From Evernia prunastri (Eukaryota; Ascomycota; Lecanoromycetes; Lecanorales; Parmeliaceae): 64,000 nucleotides of DNA. Numbering within the stretch: position 1 is the first letter of the stretch; each line of letters starts with the position of its first letter. Where the stretch lies: contig NKYR01000006.1 in the NCBI GenBank assembly GCA_003184365.1, positions 496,001 to 560,000 of the forward strand, given 5' to 3'. The position numbers and the translations under genes are program-made. The notes below the pieces were generated by a model. That model was not told where the DNA came from, searched no databases, and worked only from the letters and a program-made list of their open reading frames with translations. This document shows, piece after piece, positions 45,552-57,362 of this stretch.

Positions 45552-46355
45552 ATGAGACTCCTCTCCCTCCTCACCCCTCTCCTCTTCGCCCTCCCAACCA
45601 CTCACTCCCTCTTCATCCTCCTTCCCCTCTACCTTTACCCCGATGACTCCGCCAGCGCCTGGACCAACGTCACCGCCGCCATCGCCGCCTACTCTACCGT
45701 GCAATGGCAAGTAATCGTAAACCCTGAAAACGGCCCCGGAACCACAGCCTCCCAACCCTCAGACCCGAATTACATCACGGCCATCTCGAAATTAAACGGC
45801 TACGCCAACGTGAAAACGCTCGGCTACGTGGACACGAAATACACGCAGCGCGCCTACTCCGCCGTCACATCCGACATCGATGTCTATGCGTCCTGGGCGA
45901 GCTATACCGACGCAGACATTAGCATAGACGGGATATTCTTCGACGACGTTAACAACACCGCCTCCAACCCCGCCATGGCCGCCGTGAGCACATACATGCG
46001 CAACGCGTCCGCCCACGCCTACGACACGTTGCCCTCGACCGTGACACCCGTGGTTTTCAACCCGGGCAGCCTGGCGCCAACGACGCTCTTCGACTACTGC
46101 GACACGATGGTCGAATTCGAGCGTGCGTTCGCCGACTACGACGACGACGCGACCATCGCGACGATTCCGAGCGGGTATCGGAACCGGAGCGCGATCGTCG
46201 TGTATAGCACCCCGGGCACGGCGGATGTGCAGAGTCTGGTGCACACGATGGCGGCGGATGGTTTGGAGGCGGTGTTTTTCGGAACGGATTGCTGCTACAA
46301 TTCCTTCGATGCGGCGATGCTGATGCAGCTTGCGGCGGCTGTTAATGCCGGATAG
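45552..46355 (+). CDS. Spherulin-4 family secreted protein (GH135-like glycoside hydrolase)
   Basis: Single-exon frame of 267 residues with a signal peptide (MRLLSLLTPLLFALPTTHS). Family blocks are evident: LLPLYLYPDDSASAW near the mature N-terminus, WQVIVNPENGPG, the conserved GYVDTKYTQR, DIDVYASWASY, DGIFFDDVNN with the paired acidic residues, VVFNPGSLAP, and the C-terminal GLEAVFFGTDCCYNSF. The TIM-barrel family includes Sph3, an exopolysaccharide (galactosaminogalactan) hydrolase of Aspergillus, so an extracellular polysaccharide-cleaving role is plausible but not shown. Codon use is strongly GC-rich at third positions compared with flanking DNA, as in a well-maintained gene. The ATG at 45552 is chosen because an earlier in-frame start would precede the signal peptide by about 49 residues. 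A relic of a paralogue's 3' end lies near 27.0 kb. Confidence 0.9.
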   Translation: MRLLSLLTPLLFALPTTHSLFILLPLYLYPDDSASAWTNVTAAIAAYSTVQWQVIVNPENGPGTTASQPSDPNYITAISKLNGYANVKTLGYVDTKYTQRAYSAVTSDIDVYASWASYTDADISIDGIFFDDVNNTASNPAMAAVSTYMRNASAHAYDTLPSTVTPVVFNPGSLAPTTLFDYCDTMVEFERAFADYDDDATIATIPSGYRNRSAIVVYSTPGTADVQSLVHTMAADGLEAVFFGTDCCYNSFDAAMLMQLAAAVNAG

Positions 46356-46999
46356 TAACTACTGGAGCTAGCGGTGGTTTCGAAGTGACGGGAAGGGGAG
46401 GGGAGGAAAGGGGAGGGGAGGGACTTTGACCCTAGGGGGGTCATTTTCAGCTTCTCTCGATGTGTACTATACTGTCTAAGAATTTCCGCATCTTGTCTTA
46501 TCAACGCTCTCTTTGGTCCTACAGGGTAAGAAGCTATGTTCTAAGCACCTCTTGCAGCCCTCCAGTACGTTTCATCGACGATCTACCAATGAAATGCGTG
46601 TGGATTTTGTAGTATCTGAAGTGAATTGTAGACTGTAACCCGATGCAAGGTTTTTATCCGGATTGACAAAAAGGGGTTGTGTATTCCCTGAGACTGGATC
46701 TGGGCGGCGAAGCCGTAGAATAGGAGCCTAAAAATATCCGTTAGACGTCCCGACGATGCGCAGAGTTCATCTACTAGCGCTTCGTTTTAGGTCTTGATCC
46801 CACTAAAGCGGCGACTTCCTTGCATTCTGTCCTGGCAGCTGAGTATGTGGACCCCTAGGTTAGTCAGCAAAGGCAGCGGAGCGTCACGAGGCTCTGTAAT
46901 CTCCTGCATAAGTGCCTGAGTCATAATTGCGTAAGGATAGAATCACGAAGTTAGGAACATCACCTGGTCGAGCATACTCGACCGGCCGGGGTCCGTTGC
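46356..46999. other. Intergenic between convergent genes
   Basis: Contains a purine/G-rich tract at about 46388-46424 (repeated GGGGAGGGGA units) just after the Spherulin-4 stop. No gene seen. Confidence 0.5.
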
Positions 47000-48034
47000 T
47001 CATCTCCATTTCACTCCAGCATCCGCTTCCCATCTCACCCAGAACCTCTCCAACATCTCGTTGCTCATCATATCAGCGTTCGACGCCCTTCTTGTCATCC
47101 GATCCCAATATCCACCTCCCATTCCTTTCCCGACTACAACTCCCTCATTGGTGCTCGCAAGCCACACCCCCGTTGCCGCCCCCTGACTCACATCCACAGC
47201 TAGCACGCTTTCCTTGATCCCAGCGGTCATTGGTGTGTACGTAAGACCAGGGCTGAAAGCGTGCGCAATCCTGCGACTTTCAACACCGGCCTCCGCAGCT
47301 TTAGCGTCGAAGTGATTCTGAAGCAGTCTGGCGAAGGCGACTTGCATTCCCTTTGTTTGACAGTATAGGACGTCGTCAGAAGGTGATTTCCCAGCTTTTG
47401 ATTTTGCCGTCGGGATATGAAAGCCGGGCTCTAAGCTCTGCCTGATGCTGTCTAGAGAAAACTTGGTGGAGAAGATTCCCCAGTACTGGCCGAAGCTGGA
47501 GGTCAGAATGATGCGGGCGTCTGCGGAGAGAACAGGCTCGAGTAGATATGTGAGTAAGAACGAGCCCAGAATGTTCGTTGCATAGAAAATCGGGAAGCCA
47601 TCAGCTGAAAGAATGTCGTGTCCGGCTGGCACAGAGACATCTTTACCAGCGTTGTGGAAGAGGAGATCAACTTTGATGTTCAGTGATTCCCAAGTCTTTG
47701 CAAAGGCGCGGATCGAGGTGAGCGATGATGTGTCAAGGGTCAGCGACTCAACGCGCCCTTGCGACGTCGGGACTTCAGATTCGATTTGAGACACCGCCTT
47801 CTCTGCTTTGGAGGTGTTTCGGCATGCTAGGTAGACGGTGGCACCTTGTCTGGCCAAGTCGAGGCCAATCTGTAGACCAATACCGCTATTGCCGCCAGTG
47901 ATGATGGCGGTCTTGCCTGTGAGGTCTACTGGCGGTGGCTTGAGAGTAGGTAGGAGGCGCCCGCATAAGAGGGTAAAAAGCCCTAGCAGTTTATCGCGAC
48001 AGAGGTCTACCTGGGTGAAGGTCTTGGTAGACAT
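47000..48034 (-). CDS. Short-chain dehydrogenase/reductase (retinol-dehydrogenase-like)
   Basis: Single-exon frame of 344 residues. NAD(P)(H)-dependent oxidoreductase of the classical SDR superfamily; the substrate is unknown. The Rossmann dinucleotide motif TGGNSGIG is at residues 46-53, an ACR motif typical of NADP preference near 70-72, HNAG (in place of NNAG) at 127-130, the catalytic Ser within ILTSSFGQYWG near 179-180, and the YxxxK pair Tyr224/Lys228 (YCQTK). The first ~35 residues form a short hydrophobic stretch (LLGLFTLLCGRLLP) that may associate with membrane. The C-terminal region (SPGLTYTPMT, then VDVSQGAATGVWLAS) matches WW-domain-oxidoreductase/retinol-dehydrogenase-like fungal SDRs. 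It is intact and complete. Confidence 0.92.
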   Translation of the reverse strand: MSTKTFTQVDLCRDKLLGLFTLLCGRLLPTLKPPPVDLTGKTAIITGGNSGIGLQIGLDLARQGATVYLACRNTSKAEKAVSQIESEVPTSQGRVESLTLDTSSLTSIRAFAKTWESLNIKVDLLFHNAGKDVSVPAGHDILSADGFPIFYATNILGSFLLTYLLEPVLSADARIILTSSFGQYWGIFSTKFSLDSIRQSLEPGFHIPTAKSKAGKSPSDDVLYCQTKGMQVAFARLLQNHFDAKAAEAGVESRRIAHAFSPGLTYTPMTAGIKESVLAVDVSQGAATGVWLASTNEGVVVGKGMGGGYWDRMTRRASNADMMSNEMLERFWVRWEADAGVKWR

Positions 48035-48432
48035 GACAAGGAAGTTGTTTATAGTAATGGTACGCCTCTGGAGGACGTTGTCAAAGCTTAATGTATGATA
48101 GCAGATGATATAAGATGGTTGACGCTGAAATTTTCTCTTAAGTCTCAGGTCAGCTTGGGCGCATACGGTGGTCTCTCGAGTAGAAGTATAGATGAAAATG
48201 ATGCTATCGAGAGAAATTTGGCAAGAGGTATCCAGTTGGCTAAATTCAGGTGGGCGTGGGCTTCAACAAGTCTGCAGAGACCCACAACCACGCAGATTGG
48301 TACTTATGCAGCCAGCTGTGTGGGTAGCAAAAGATCCGCGGCAGGATTGTGGTTGGAGGTACTTACTTTGTATTAGGTTCGTTTCCTAATGACGCTGGTT
48401 CAATGGTGAAGTGGGCTTCTTATTTTCTAGTA

Positions 48433-48875
48433 TTAGCGTGTGCAGAAAACTCTGGAATCCTTGGCGCTGAGAAAATCGCCTCGCGCCCACTGTGGAGGTG
48501 GTCAGATCAATGATTATAGCATATGGAAAGGAAAGCTACGTAGATCATACATATTCTTAACATTGCGCTTCTAACACAGTTAAAAAAATAGAAAAATAAT
48601 CAGTTTTGATAGAGATAGAAGAGATTCAAGAATTGATGCTTATAATTTAAAGTTTTGAATATAAATCTATAAGCTATGATATTTCTTTATATCTCTACGA
48701 TCATATAATAAAATTTTGATATTCTTACTATCCTGAGATCACAGTATCGAGAGTATTTGTTTATGTATATAAAGCTTTTTTATATTAGCTGTATATGTCG
48801 ATTTGACTATATCCACAGTCTGCGCGAGAAGATTTTCTCAGCACCAAGGATTCCAGAGTTATCTGCACACGCTAA
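48433..48875. mobile_element. 443-bp terminal-inverted-repeat element (MITE) flanked by TA
   Basis: The left end begins TTAGCGTGTGCAGAAAACTC and the right end, reverse-complemented, TTAGCGTGTGCAGATAACTC; pairing continues through TGGAATCCTTGG(C/T)GCTGAGA to about 45 bp with two mismatches. TA dinucleotides lie outside both ends (48431-48432 and 48876-48877), consistent with a TA target duplication. The interior is AT-rich with no coding frame. It is thus a non-autonomous DNA element, probably Tc1/mariner-type by its target site (inference). Confidence 0.88.
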
Positions 48876-50419
48876 TATGACATACCCCTCTGCTAGACTA
48901 TCTATCCGATAACCGCCGAGGCAAAGGCAACAAATTTATGACTTTCTCTCGTAATAAATACATCTATTATATACGATCGGTGTTAGATATGGACCCAAAT
49001 AGGGTGTCTGGGCTGTCAAGTGCAGACACCCTCGAGGCCAGCTTTTTTAGCTGAGTGGCTAACAATCGGATACATTTTAAAATAATATCATGTTATCTTC
49101 TGATGTAGATTTATTTTTCAAGATTTTTATAGAATATTTTTAACCCTAAAATCTAGAGTAATATAGCAGTTTGATGTGGGTGAATTCTAGGAAATTTATA
49201 TTTGTTGCCTCCCGGCGGTCCCGCTCGCTCACATCATAGCTAGCCAGTACTCCAGAACTATGTCTGTACTGGAGTTCCTTGACACTGGGGCATGCACAGG
49301 CGTCGATCTAGGCCTCATATCGCCGGTAGTCAGACCGCCCAAACATCATAGAAATTACATTTGTATGAGACATCCAACCTCATCGAAGTTTGTCTCGACA
49401 CGGAGAGAACTCCACCTGATTTCTTAGGAAAGACGCCCCTTCAACTTCAAAAATGCATCCCGACCTCGGCTCAAGGTACGGAGGTACATTGTATCGCACT
49501 CCTATAGCGGGGAAATATTTTAGCTCACGATCGGGCTATTACGGTTCAGGAAGGTCGCCACAATAAATTGTTCCTACCATTTGACCTTTCTTAGCACTGA
49601 TCAATGTGGAAAAGGTGCGACACCTTGTGTACAGTGTGATACACCAGGAACTGAGACGATTGGACAGATGTTATTGGTCGTCGAGTTGTAGGCGATGGCC
49701 GAACCTATAGTTTTATACTAGACACTCTCCTGAACGCCTCGATTGTCGAGAAGACCGACAAGTACTGCGTACTTATTCTCCATCTCTGTGGCCAAGACTG
49801 TGCGCCACCAAAATTAGGGCCGAGAGATAAGCATATCCTCCGTTTCAAACTTCTGACAACACTGGGAATGTAGGTGGCGCAAAAGCAGGCTTTCACCAAA
49901 ACAGCATACATGAATAGTAAAATGTTCCATGTAGAATATAATACCCATCAGAGGCCTAGAAAGCCATGGACCCCCTCTAACGTGTTAATTATTTTCAAGG
50001 TACGCACCTACATCTCTTCCCGCACCCTCCTCAAAGGAATTACAATCATGATCAGCAGACCTCGATCAGCATACGAGGCGCCTCTTGTCGCTACCCGACC
50101 ATTTTCAGGAACAACTTACCCAAACATTGTGTGAGTCTCCATCAATTTGAGTTTGTGGTATCTCTTATCATTGTGCTTCGTGGGGTACTGACCTCATCTT
50201 GCATGAAGAATCTACAGACGAGCCAGCAAGTACAGCCGGGGAATCGCCGGTGCAGGAAGCAAAGGAACATGAAAAGAAGTCAAAAGGATTCCATTTCTAC
50301 CTCGTGATACAATTCTTTGTGTCCAGATCCGAGGGTATCTGTATCAAGTTGTTTTTCCAGCCTGTTCCATCACCAGAGCACCAAAAACGTCTTTCGCTGA
50401 TAACTCAATCGATTCTGCC
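48876..50419. other. Gene-poor flank of the TIR element
   Basis: AT-rich around 49.08-49.15 kb. A perfect 10-bp hairpin (AGGGTGTCTG at 49001, CAGACACCCT at 49023) is present. No gene is supported. Confidence 0.45.
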
Positions 50420-52100
50420 ATGGACCACAAGGAGTCTTACTTGGGAGACGAAAAGCATCCTGCCGTTGATAAAGAAGCCGCCGAGGTTTCCGTGACCACA
50501 GACGATGGTGGAACAAAGACGGTGCTCTTGACGCCCGCGGCCGACCGCGCTTTAGTATGGAAGTTCGACCTGCGCATTCTGCCGGTGCTAGCATGCATGT
50601 ATCTCTTCAACAGTCTCGACAAATCTAACCTCGGCAACGCAAAGACAGCCGGGCTCGAGAAGACACTGGGACTCAAGGGAACCCAGTACAACACTATCCT
50701 GAGCGTTTTCTTTGTCCCTTATGTATTGACGGCTCCATTTCTTGGAGTCTTGGGCAAGAAGCTAGGCCCGAACCGTGTGTTACCAGCTATGATGTTCTCT
50801 TTTGGATGTTTCACCGTTTTGGTCACTGCAGTGAAGAACTTTGGCGGACTAATGACCATCCGGTGGTTCTTGGGAATGTCCGAGAGTGCATTCTTCCCCT
50901 TGGTGATCTATTACCTTACCACGTACGTACCATTGCCACACTACCTCCACAAGCACTCAAAATAGTCTTTATCGGCATCTAATGTGCATTTTAGGTTCTA
51001 CCGCCGCGACGAGCTAGCCCGCCGCCTTGCCCTGTTTTACGCAGCCCAGAGCATCGCCTCCGCCTTTTCAGGACTTCTCGCATTTGGCGTATTTCAAATT
51101 AAAACAGGATCTCTGGCAGATTGGCGCTACCTATTCATCGTGGAAGGCTGTTGCACAGTCGCATTCTCAATCTTCGCATTCTGGTACCTCCCGCAGTCCG
51201 CGTCGCATGCGCACTTCCTCACTCGAGAAGAAAAAGACCTCGCATACTACCGCATGCAAACCGATAGCTCCTCCATCGTCAATGAAAAGTTCAACCTCAA
51301 GGACTCACTTGCAATTTTCAAACAGCCCACGAGTTGGTTGATCCTAGGAATTGAGATTTGCCTCGGCGTTCCACTGCAGTCCGTACAACTATTCTTGCCT
51401 CAAATTATCGGCAGACTGGGGTTCGGGACGGTCAAGACAAACCTGTATACGGTGGCGCCCAATGTTTCCGGCGCTGTCATGCTTCTGGTACTTGCCTTCG
51501 CTAGCGATCTTACCAGATTGCGGTTCCCCTTTGTAGCGGCCGGGTTCTTGTTTACCTTCATCGGCTTTTGCATTTATGTGGCGATTGATGTGAAGCACCA
51601 GCTCCACGTGGCGTATTTCGCAGCTTTTATGATGACTTGGTAAGCATGACAGTATCTGCGACACCTATATCTGGATGTTAACATCGCGTACAGGGGAACA
51701 TCGGCACCATCAGTACTCCTTGACGTCGTACGTGTACACCTCTGTATGGTGTAAACATGCTAGTACCGATGCTCACCAATTTTAGTGGTACAACAATAAC
51801 ATCGCCCACGAAGGCCGGCGCGTCCTCCTCACCTCTATCGCCGTGCCCCTCGCCAACCTCATGGGCGTGGTCAGCTCCAACATCTTCCAGAACAAAGACG
51901 CACCGAAGTATATACCAGCGCTCGCCACGACTGCCGCTTTCGGTGGGACTGGGTTCTTGCTGACTTTGATGCTGGGAGCATGGATGATCGTTGATAATAA
52001 GCGCAGGGATGCGAGGCAGGGAAAGGTAAATGTTCGCGATGTTTCAACGGAGGAGTTGAGGGATGGGCCTGCAGTGGAGAGATTCAGGTGGTTTTATTGA
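50420..52100 (+). CDS. MFS transporter, anion:cation symporter family (allantoate-permease-like)
   Basis: Plasma-membrane permease predicted to import a small organic anion or vitamin-like solute; the family includes yeast Dal5, Tna1 and Vht1-type carriers. Exons 50420-50922, 50995-51639, 51694-51727 and 51786-52100 give 498 residues in phase (introns 72, 54 and 58 nt). The cytosolic N-terminus is followed by the family signature LRILPVLACMYLFNSLDKSN with the conserved D-x-x-N pair, then NTILSVFFVPYVL, RWFLGMSESAFFP and FYRRDELARR. About twelve hydrophobic helices can be counted, split by a central loop (REEKDLAYYRMQTDSSS). A late WYNNNIAHEGRRVLLTSIAV segment and IFQNKDAPKYIPA are typical of this subfamily. 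The 34-nt third exon is small but needed for the continuous helix. The gene appears intact. Confidence 0.92.
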
Positions 52101-53500
52101 GCAGGCTGGAAGATTAGCACCTGTGCAGTGTCGAGCCTTTTAAGATCGTGTCTTGTTGGCTGTCAGCACCTCCTTCATCGCCTGCGATTGCTTTGTACGT
52201 TGCTGTAACTCTATGCTTTACCTTTAAAACAATCGGAAATTTGTTGCTGTTGGAACGCAATGTCGTGATTATTTCGCTTCGACAGCATCAATGAGACATT
52301 TCACTCAACTTACGCCACACTTCGGGGACTTTGATGAAGTACGTTTTAAGGGAATCTTCCACAGACAGAAACCATTTCACGCACGCCTAAGGTTCTCGAC
52401 ACTACAACGAGTCGTTGCAGTTGAGAAGCCTCAAATGGTCAGAGTCGACCGTGTGCACTATGCGTCTTTTCCTACAATAAAACAGGAGGTTTTCCGATCC
52501 TTCTTTTTGAGACCTACAGAGTAGGCAGCTCAGCTTTGCATCTCAGTGACGGATATATGTTCAAAACTCAGCTTGACGCCTCTTGCGTCGGTTTGACATA
52601 TGACACAGCAGGCCATACCTGTACATGGCCTAGAGCTTGCATGTTCTTATTCAAAAGACAGACTGGCTTACAAAAATTGTGGCAACGAGCCGGTGTAAGT
52701 ACGTGGCACGATCTTCGCGTCCTCTTCAAGCGCACCAATAGGAGAGGAGCTGATGTGTCAAGGGTTAATTAGCCTAGATCCGCGCTTGTCTTGTTCGATT
52801 TCATCTGTACCAATCTATGTGATTATTAACCTTCATTCGACGACAATCGAAACTTCCTCATAAATCTTTTTCTTTTTTAAAATTTAAGATGAGCTGGCAT
52901 TGCCAAGGAGAATTGAGGAGGATTGTACAGCGTCCAAACATGTGGGCCTGCAAGGCTTTCCCACTGAAATACAAACAAGGGCGATTTGGCCAGCATCGGC
53001 TAACCATGGAAGCGTGTCAATCCATCTACTCATGCCTGCTAGCCTTATGCGAGGGAACAGTCCAGCGGTCAATAGTGCCGCTGCCAAGACCAGCGGAGAA
53101 TCCTTCGAAAATCCTCGGATCCTCCATCAGTGAGAAAGACCTACCTACACCCATTCTAAGCCAGAGCTTCTCTTGCTGCAGTTCAAAGCACATCATGGGT
53201 TAGCTAAGCTAGTGTCTTGGGCATTGCTTCGACTATTATGGACCCCCGCCGCGGTTGAAGTCAGTGTCAGCGACCATCACTACTTAGACCAACCATCGTG
53301 CACTATAAGTTCAACATCCCATTGGCCAAAGGGTGAGTTGAGCGTGTGGCACGAGCAGAGGGCAACAAACGATAGCCTCTGCCGCTCCAGCTCGCGTCAG
53401 CAGGGTCACTCTTTCTTTTCCCCACCTTTCTTCCACGGCACAAACTACCTCAGCAAGCACTCATCACACACAAATCCCAAGAAGTATCTCGACATCAACC
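52101..53500. other. Intergenic, no gene seen
   Basis: Short frames only, with no splice structure that I can support. The last ~60 bp are the leader of the permease gene. Confidence 0.45.
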
Positions 53501-55670
53501 ATGGATCTTCCTCTGAAGCTTAATACTATCAACGACATTGGCAAGGACAAGTCCGCGCAAACCGTGGAGACGGAGGTGCCTTCGGAGGAAGAGCGCGACG
53601 CGCAAGCATTAGCTCGCTTAGGAAAGAAGCCAGTACTCAAGGTATGCTGAGACCGCTAAACCCTGCGCACTTGAAGCACAGGCGTCTGATAAAGCTTAGC
53701 GACGGTTTTCATTCTTGTCTATGATGGGTTTTACATGCACCATTCTGATCACATGGGAAGCTGAGCTGATGTGAATCACCTCTTAGCGATAGGGGACCAC
53801 AAATACATTGCTAACTAATGTCCTAGTGTCTTCACTCTGGGCTTAACCAAGTATGCAATTTCTCCGATGGATCGGTTGAGAGTCTATGTTGACTCTTCAT
53901 GTACACCTGCAGTGGAGGTTCCGCCGGACTGATCTATAGCTATCTTTTCTCCTTCATCGGCAGCATAGCTATTTTCACAACCATGGGCGAATTGGCTTCG
54001 ATGTTAGCTGATCTTCTATTTCAAGTCCAATCGAATCATCTAAAAAAGAGAGTAACATATGACAAAGGGCTCCCACATCTGGAGGACAGTATCATTGGGC
54101 GTCCATGCTGGCACCGCCTTTTTGCAGAAAGTTTGTCAGCTATATCATGGGTACGAAGCATGTCTTTCAGCCATTGGGACCAACATAAGACAGACTACTG
54201 AGGTGCTAATGTTGCTGAACAGGCTGGCTTGTCATCTGCGGCTGGCAGGCCATCCTCGCTGGGAGCGCGTACCTTGGTGGCAACATGATATTGGCTCTGG
54301 CTCAGCTTAACCATCCCAGCTACAACCCAGCATTGTGGCAGGGCACAATGGTTTTCTGGGGTGTCATGACAGTGGCTATCCTTTTCAATGCCTACGCTAG
54401 CAAGATACTGCCAAAACTTGAATCATTCATCCTCTTCATCCATATCCTGGGTTTCTTTGCAATTCTCATACCATTAGTTTCTGTAGGCGCCGGCGACAGG
54501 TCCCAGGTTCAGTTCCGGCTGCTGATTACAACCAGATGTCCTCCCGAAAGGTCTCAGCTCACGATGTTTTCACGGTGTTTCAGAATGGAGGTGGTTGGCC
54601 GACCACAACAGTGTCAGTCTTTGTAGGCCTCCTTGGAAGTGTTTTTGCCACATATGGTAGGGAAACTCCAAGAAGCAGGAGCGGACCTTAGAGCTGACCG
54701 GTCGATTCCATAGGCACTGATTGCGCTGTCCATGTAAGTGGACCCCATCTGCTCCTTCGATATTTGAACGCCTGACAAAGATTCACATGCAGATGGCCGA
54801 AGAGATCCGCAGCGCTAACGTGGTCATCCCCTGGTGCATTGTTTCAACGACGCTTCTCAACGGAATCTTAGGATTTGCCATGGTCATCGTTGTCTTGTTC
54901 GTCACCGTGGACATTGACGGAGTCCTGGCGAGTCCAACGGGCCTTCTGGGCTTTCCTTTCATGCAGATATTCTATGATACCACGGGCTCCCTCCCTGGGG
55001 CCTCTGCAATGATCTCTATTGTTATTATTATGGATATTTGTGCCGCAATTGCGTTCCTGGCTACCTCGTCGCGCATTGTTTTCGCCTTTGGTCGCGACAG
55101 AGGTCTGCCTTTCTGGCGAACTATGAGCAAGGTAGATTGTTCCTTGCTGTTTGCCATTTGGAAAACACCAGAACTGAAGCGGTCCTACAGGTCCAAGCAG
55201 AATCAGCTATTCCATTGTATTCAATAATTGTCATGGCCGCGGTTTCTTGTGCCATTGGCCTGATCAACATCGGCTCCGCAACCGCTTTCAACGATGTCAT
55301 CTCGGTTGGCGTCAGCAGCCTCTACGCTTCCTACGTCATTACCGAAGCTCTCCTTCTCTGGCATCGCATCAGAGGCTCTGTTCGTCATCCAAGTCAAATG
55401 GCCGGTACCACGTGGCATGCAAACGAACTCGTCTGGGGCCCGTTTCACGTCCCTGGTATCTGCGGCATCCTCCTCAACGCTTTTGGTGTCGGTTATGGTA
55501 TTATTGTCTTTATCTTCAGCTTCTTCCCTCAGATGGTCAATCCCGATGCCGCACATATGAATTTCAGCTGTCTTATGACAGGCACTGTCATGATTTTTGC
55601 CGTCGCTTATTATTACATCTATGCAAGGAAGATATACACTGGACCAGTGGTTGAAATTGCGCCCTATTAG
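53501..55670 (+). CDS. Amino-acid/choline-type permease (APC superfamily)
   Basis: Membrane permease for amino acids, GABA, polyamines or choline; the substrate cannot be fixed from sequence. Exons 53501-53641, 53700-53770, 53827-53850, 53913-54002, 54068-54150, 54223-54482, 54551-54656, 54714-54733, 54793-55131 and 55191-55670 give 537 residues, phase intact. Family blocks: an acidic cytosolic N-terminus, FSFLSMMGFTCTILITWE, NGGSAGLIYSYLFSFIGS, MAPTSGGQYHWASMLAPPF, SYIMGWLVICGWQAILAGSA, TYGTDCAVHMAEEIRSANVV, and FAFGRDRGLPF. All are signatures of the fungal UGA4/HNM1-like group. There are about twelve helices. Exon 3 (24 nt) and exon 8 (20 nt) are very short. The intron 2 donor is the least certain: it inserts AELI where the family usually has Gly-Val. 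The intron 6 donor may instead be 6 nt earlier. Confidence 0.9.
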
Positions 55671-55932
55671 GTGTCCTAAACGGTGGACTTGAAGTTGCTT
55701 CTTCTAGCCTAAATACGTGTTAGTAGAGCCTAGTCATAGGCTTTGCGAGATGTCTTAGACAGGAGACCCCAGAGAGTGAATATATGATACATGGGATTTA
55801 GTACATAGCAGTACGACGAGAAGACTAGCCTCAACACGTGCTTTTTCTAGGCTATCTCGAGCCTTACTACCCAAGCTTTGACTCGCATACCTCCTCTTTC
55901 GCCCCTTCTCCTATTTTCCCTACTTAGTCTTT

Positions 55933-56174
55933 CTACGACAGAATGGCCCTCTCCCCCATGAGACTTCCTTTCGCGGGCCTCCACATGAGATACGTGTGTA
56001 TTGGCGTCTGCAGGTATCTTGAAAGCTCCATCCATTTCTCGCTCGGTTCCCGTTTCGTAGACTCCCAGTAGTTGGTTTCTATATACTCGAAGCCGCTCGC
56101 CTCGTAACATGGCTTGCCGTCGTCGGTGGCTTCAATGAAGATTCCGAGGTCTAATTCATCCGCTTCAGCTATGC
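55933..56174 (-). pseudogene. C-terminal fragment of a GNAT N-acetyltransferase
   Basis: On the minus strand, after a 3'-splice-like GCGTATAG, the frame reads GIAEADELDLGIFIEATDDG then KPCYEASGFEYIETNYW and ends in TAG at 55933. This matches the last strand-helix-strand part of fungal GNAT enzymes (the x-A-D-x-x-G, E-A-T/S, Y-x-x-x-G-F pattern). The acetyl-CoA-binding R/Q-x-x-G-x-G/A segment that should precede it is absent upstream, where the sequence leads instead into the transposon block at 56.55 kb. It is therefore a truncated relic. Confidence 0.6.
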
Positions 56175-56550
56175 CTATACGCGAACGAAGGTGTTAGCAT
56201 TGCCGCCTGCTGATGTTTCTGATATGTGTCTTTAGACAGAGGGTGCTTCTGTTCCGGATATTTGTCTGACATCGAGCTCAAATGATATTCCGGACTTGAG
56301 AAGCATGTGTGGAAAGAAGGTGTTAACCCTATCTAATGAGATGCCAGGCTATGCACCACCGACGGTGCTCGGAGTGTACGCAGCGGAAGGCTGGAAATGG
56401 TAGGGCAGTTTTAAATCCGAGAACAAGATTAGCACGGAATGATTTCTCTCTATTGCTGCGGAGAATTTCCTGGAATGAAAGATTGGGAATTCGGAAGTGG
56501 AGGCACACGCGCAATGCTCCCAATGGTCCGCCCCCAAATTTACAACTATT

Positions 56551-56987
56551 CGGGATGTCCTGGGGGCGCAAGATAGGGGCGCAACGCAAGATTCGCTTAT
56601 TTTACCTCCTTACCCAAATAAGTATGGTAACCCCACCAAAATGAGGGTAGCTGGGTAGGATATCTACAATATGATGTCGCAAACACGTCGCAATCACTCC
56701 ATAAGGCCTATATGTAAAAATTTCTGGATGTATGACGTAATGAGTAGTTACTTCATGCTTATTCCTTGCTCCCAACGAGTTCCCCTAGCAAATAGCCCGC
56801 CTCTAGAATACGTCGCTGCTGAGACTCCCTCTCATCGACATCCTCACTGGGTATCAGATTCGACTTAGACTTCTTCTTATTGGGATGCATAGCAGGCTGG
56901 AGTGTAGCATTCAACGTAGGTCCTCGGGATCTTTTCTGCGAGAGACCTTTCTCTTGCTCCCACGCCTTCTTTTCCTTGATTTGACGG
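56551..56987. mobile_element. Partial duplicate of the long-TIR element (left end only)
   Basis: It is essentially identical to 57363-57788, beginning with the terminal repeat CGGGATGTCCTGGGGGCGCA and running into the 3' end of the element's ORF (same TAA stop, minus strand). It breaks at an N at 56988, after which unrelated sequence follows until the second copy. One difference seen is ATGCATAGC against CTGCATAGC. It may be an assembly product. Confidence 0.7.
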
Positions 56988-57362
56988 NGGTTAGGTCATT
57001 TAGATAGGGAACGTAATAGGTCTGGTGTCAACTGTCCTCGAAGGTTAGTAAGGTATACAACGCGGGATATTGCCGTAGGGAGTTAGATTTTGTTACTAAC
57101 GAATTCGCTATATAATTCTACGCGTCGTAGTATATATTTCTAAGTGGTTTTGATGAGAATTGATGGATCTGTGATTGATTCAAAAATTTGTTGACACGAA
57201 GCTCGTTTTGGATAAAAACGGGGTTTCTGGAGCAGGCGTCCTACAACAAAAGTCCGCGAAGCGATCTAGACTTTTTTGAGCTTAGTTCCAGCGCTAACTT
57301 GTTAGCCTTTGGGACTAAGGTAGGACGCCGGCGCGAAGGAGGCAACGAAATAACGCGTCCAC

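Noticed and set aside
45546..46244. Gly/Val/Arg-rich minus-strand frames opposite Spherulin-4
   Set aside because: Antisense shadows caused by the high third-position GC of the real gene.
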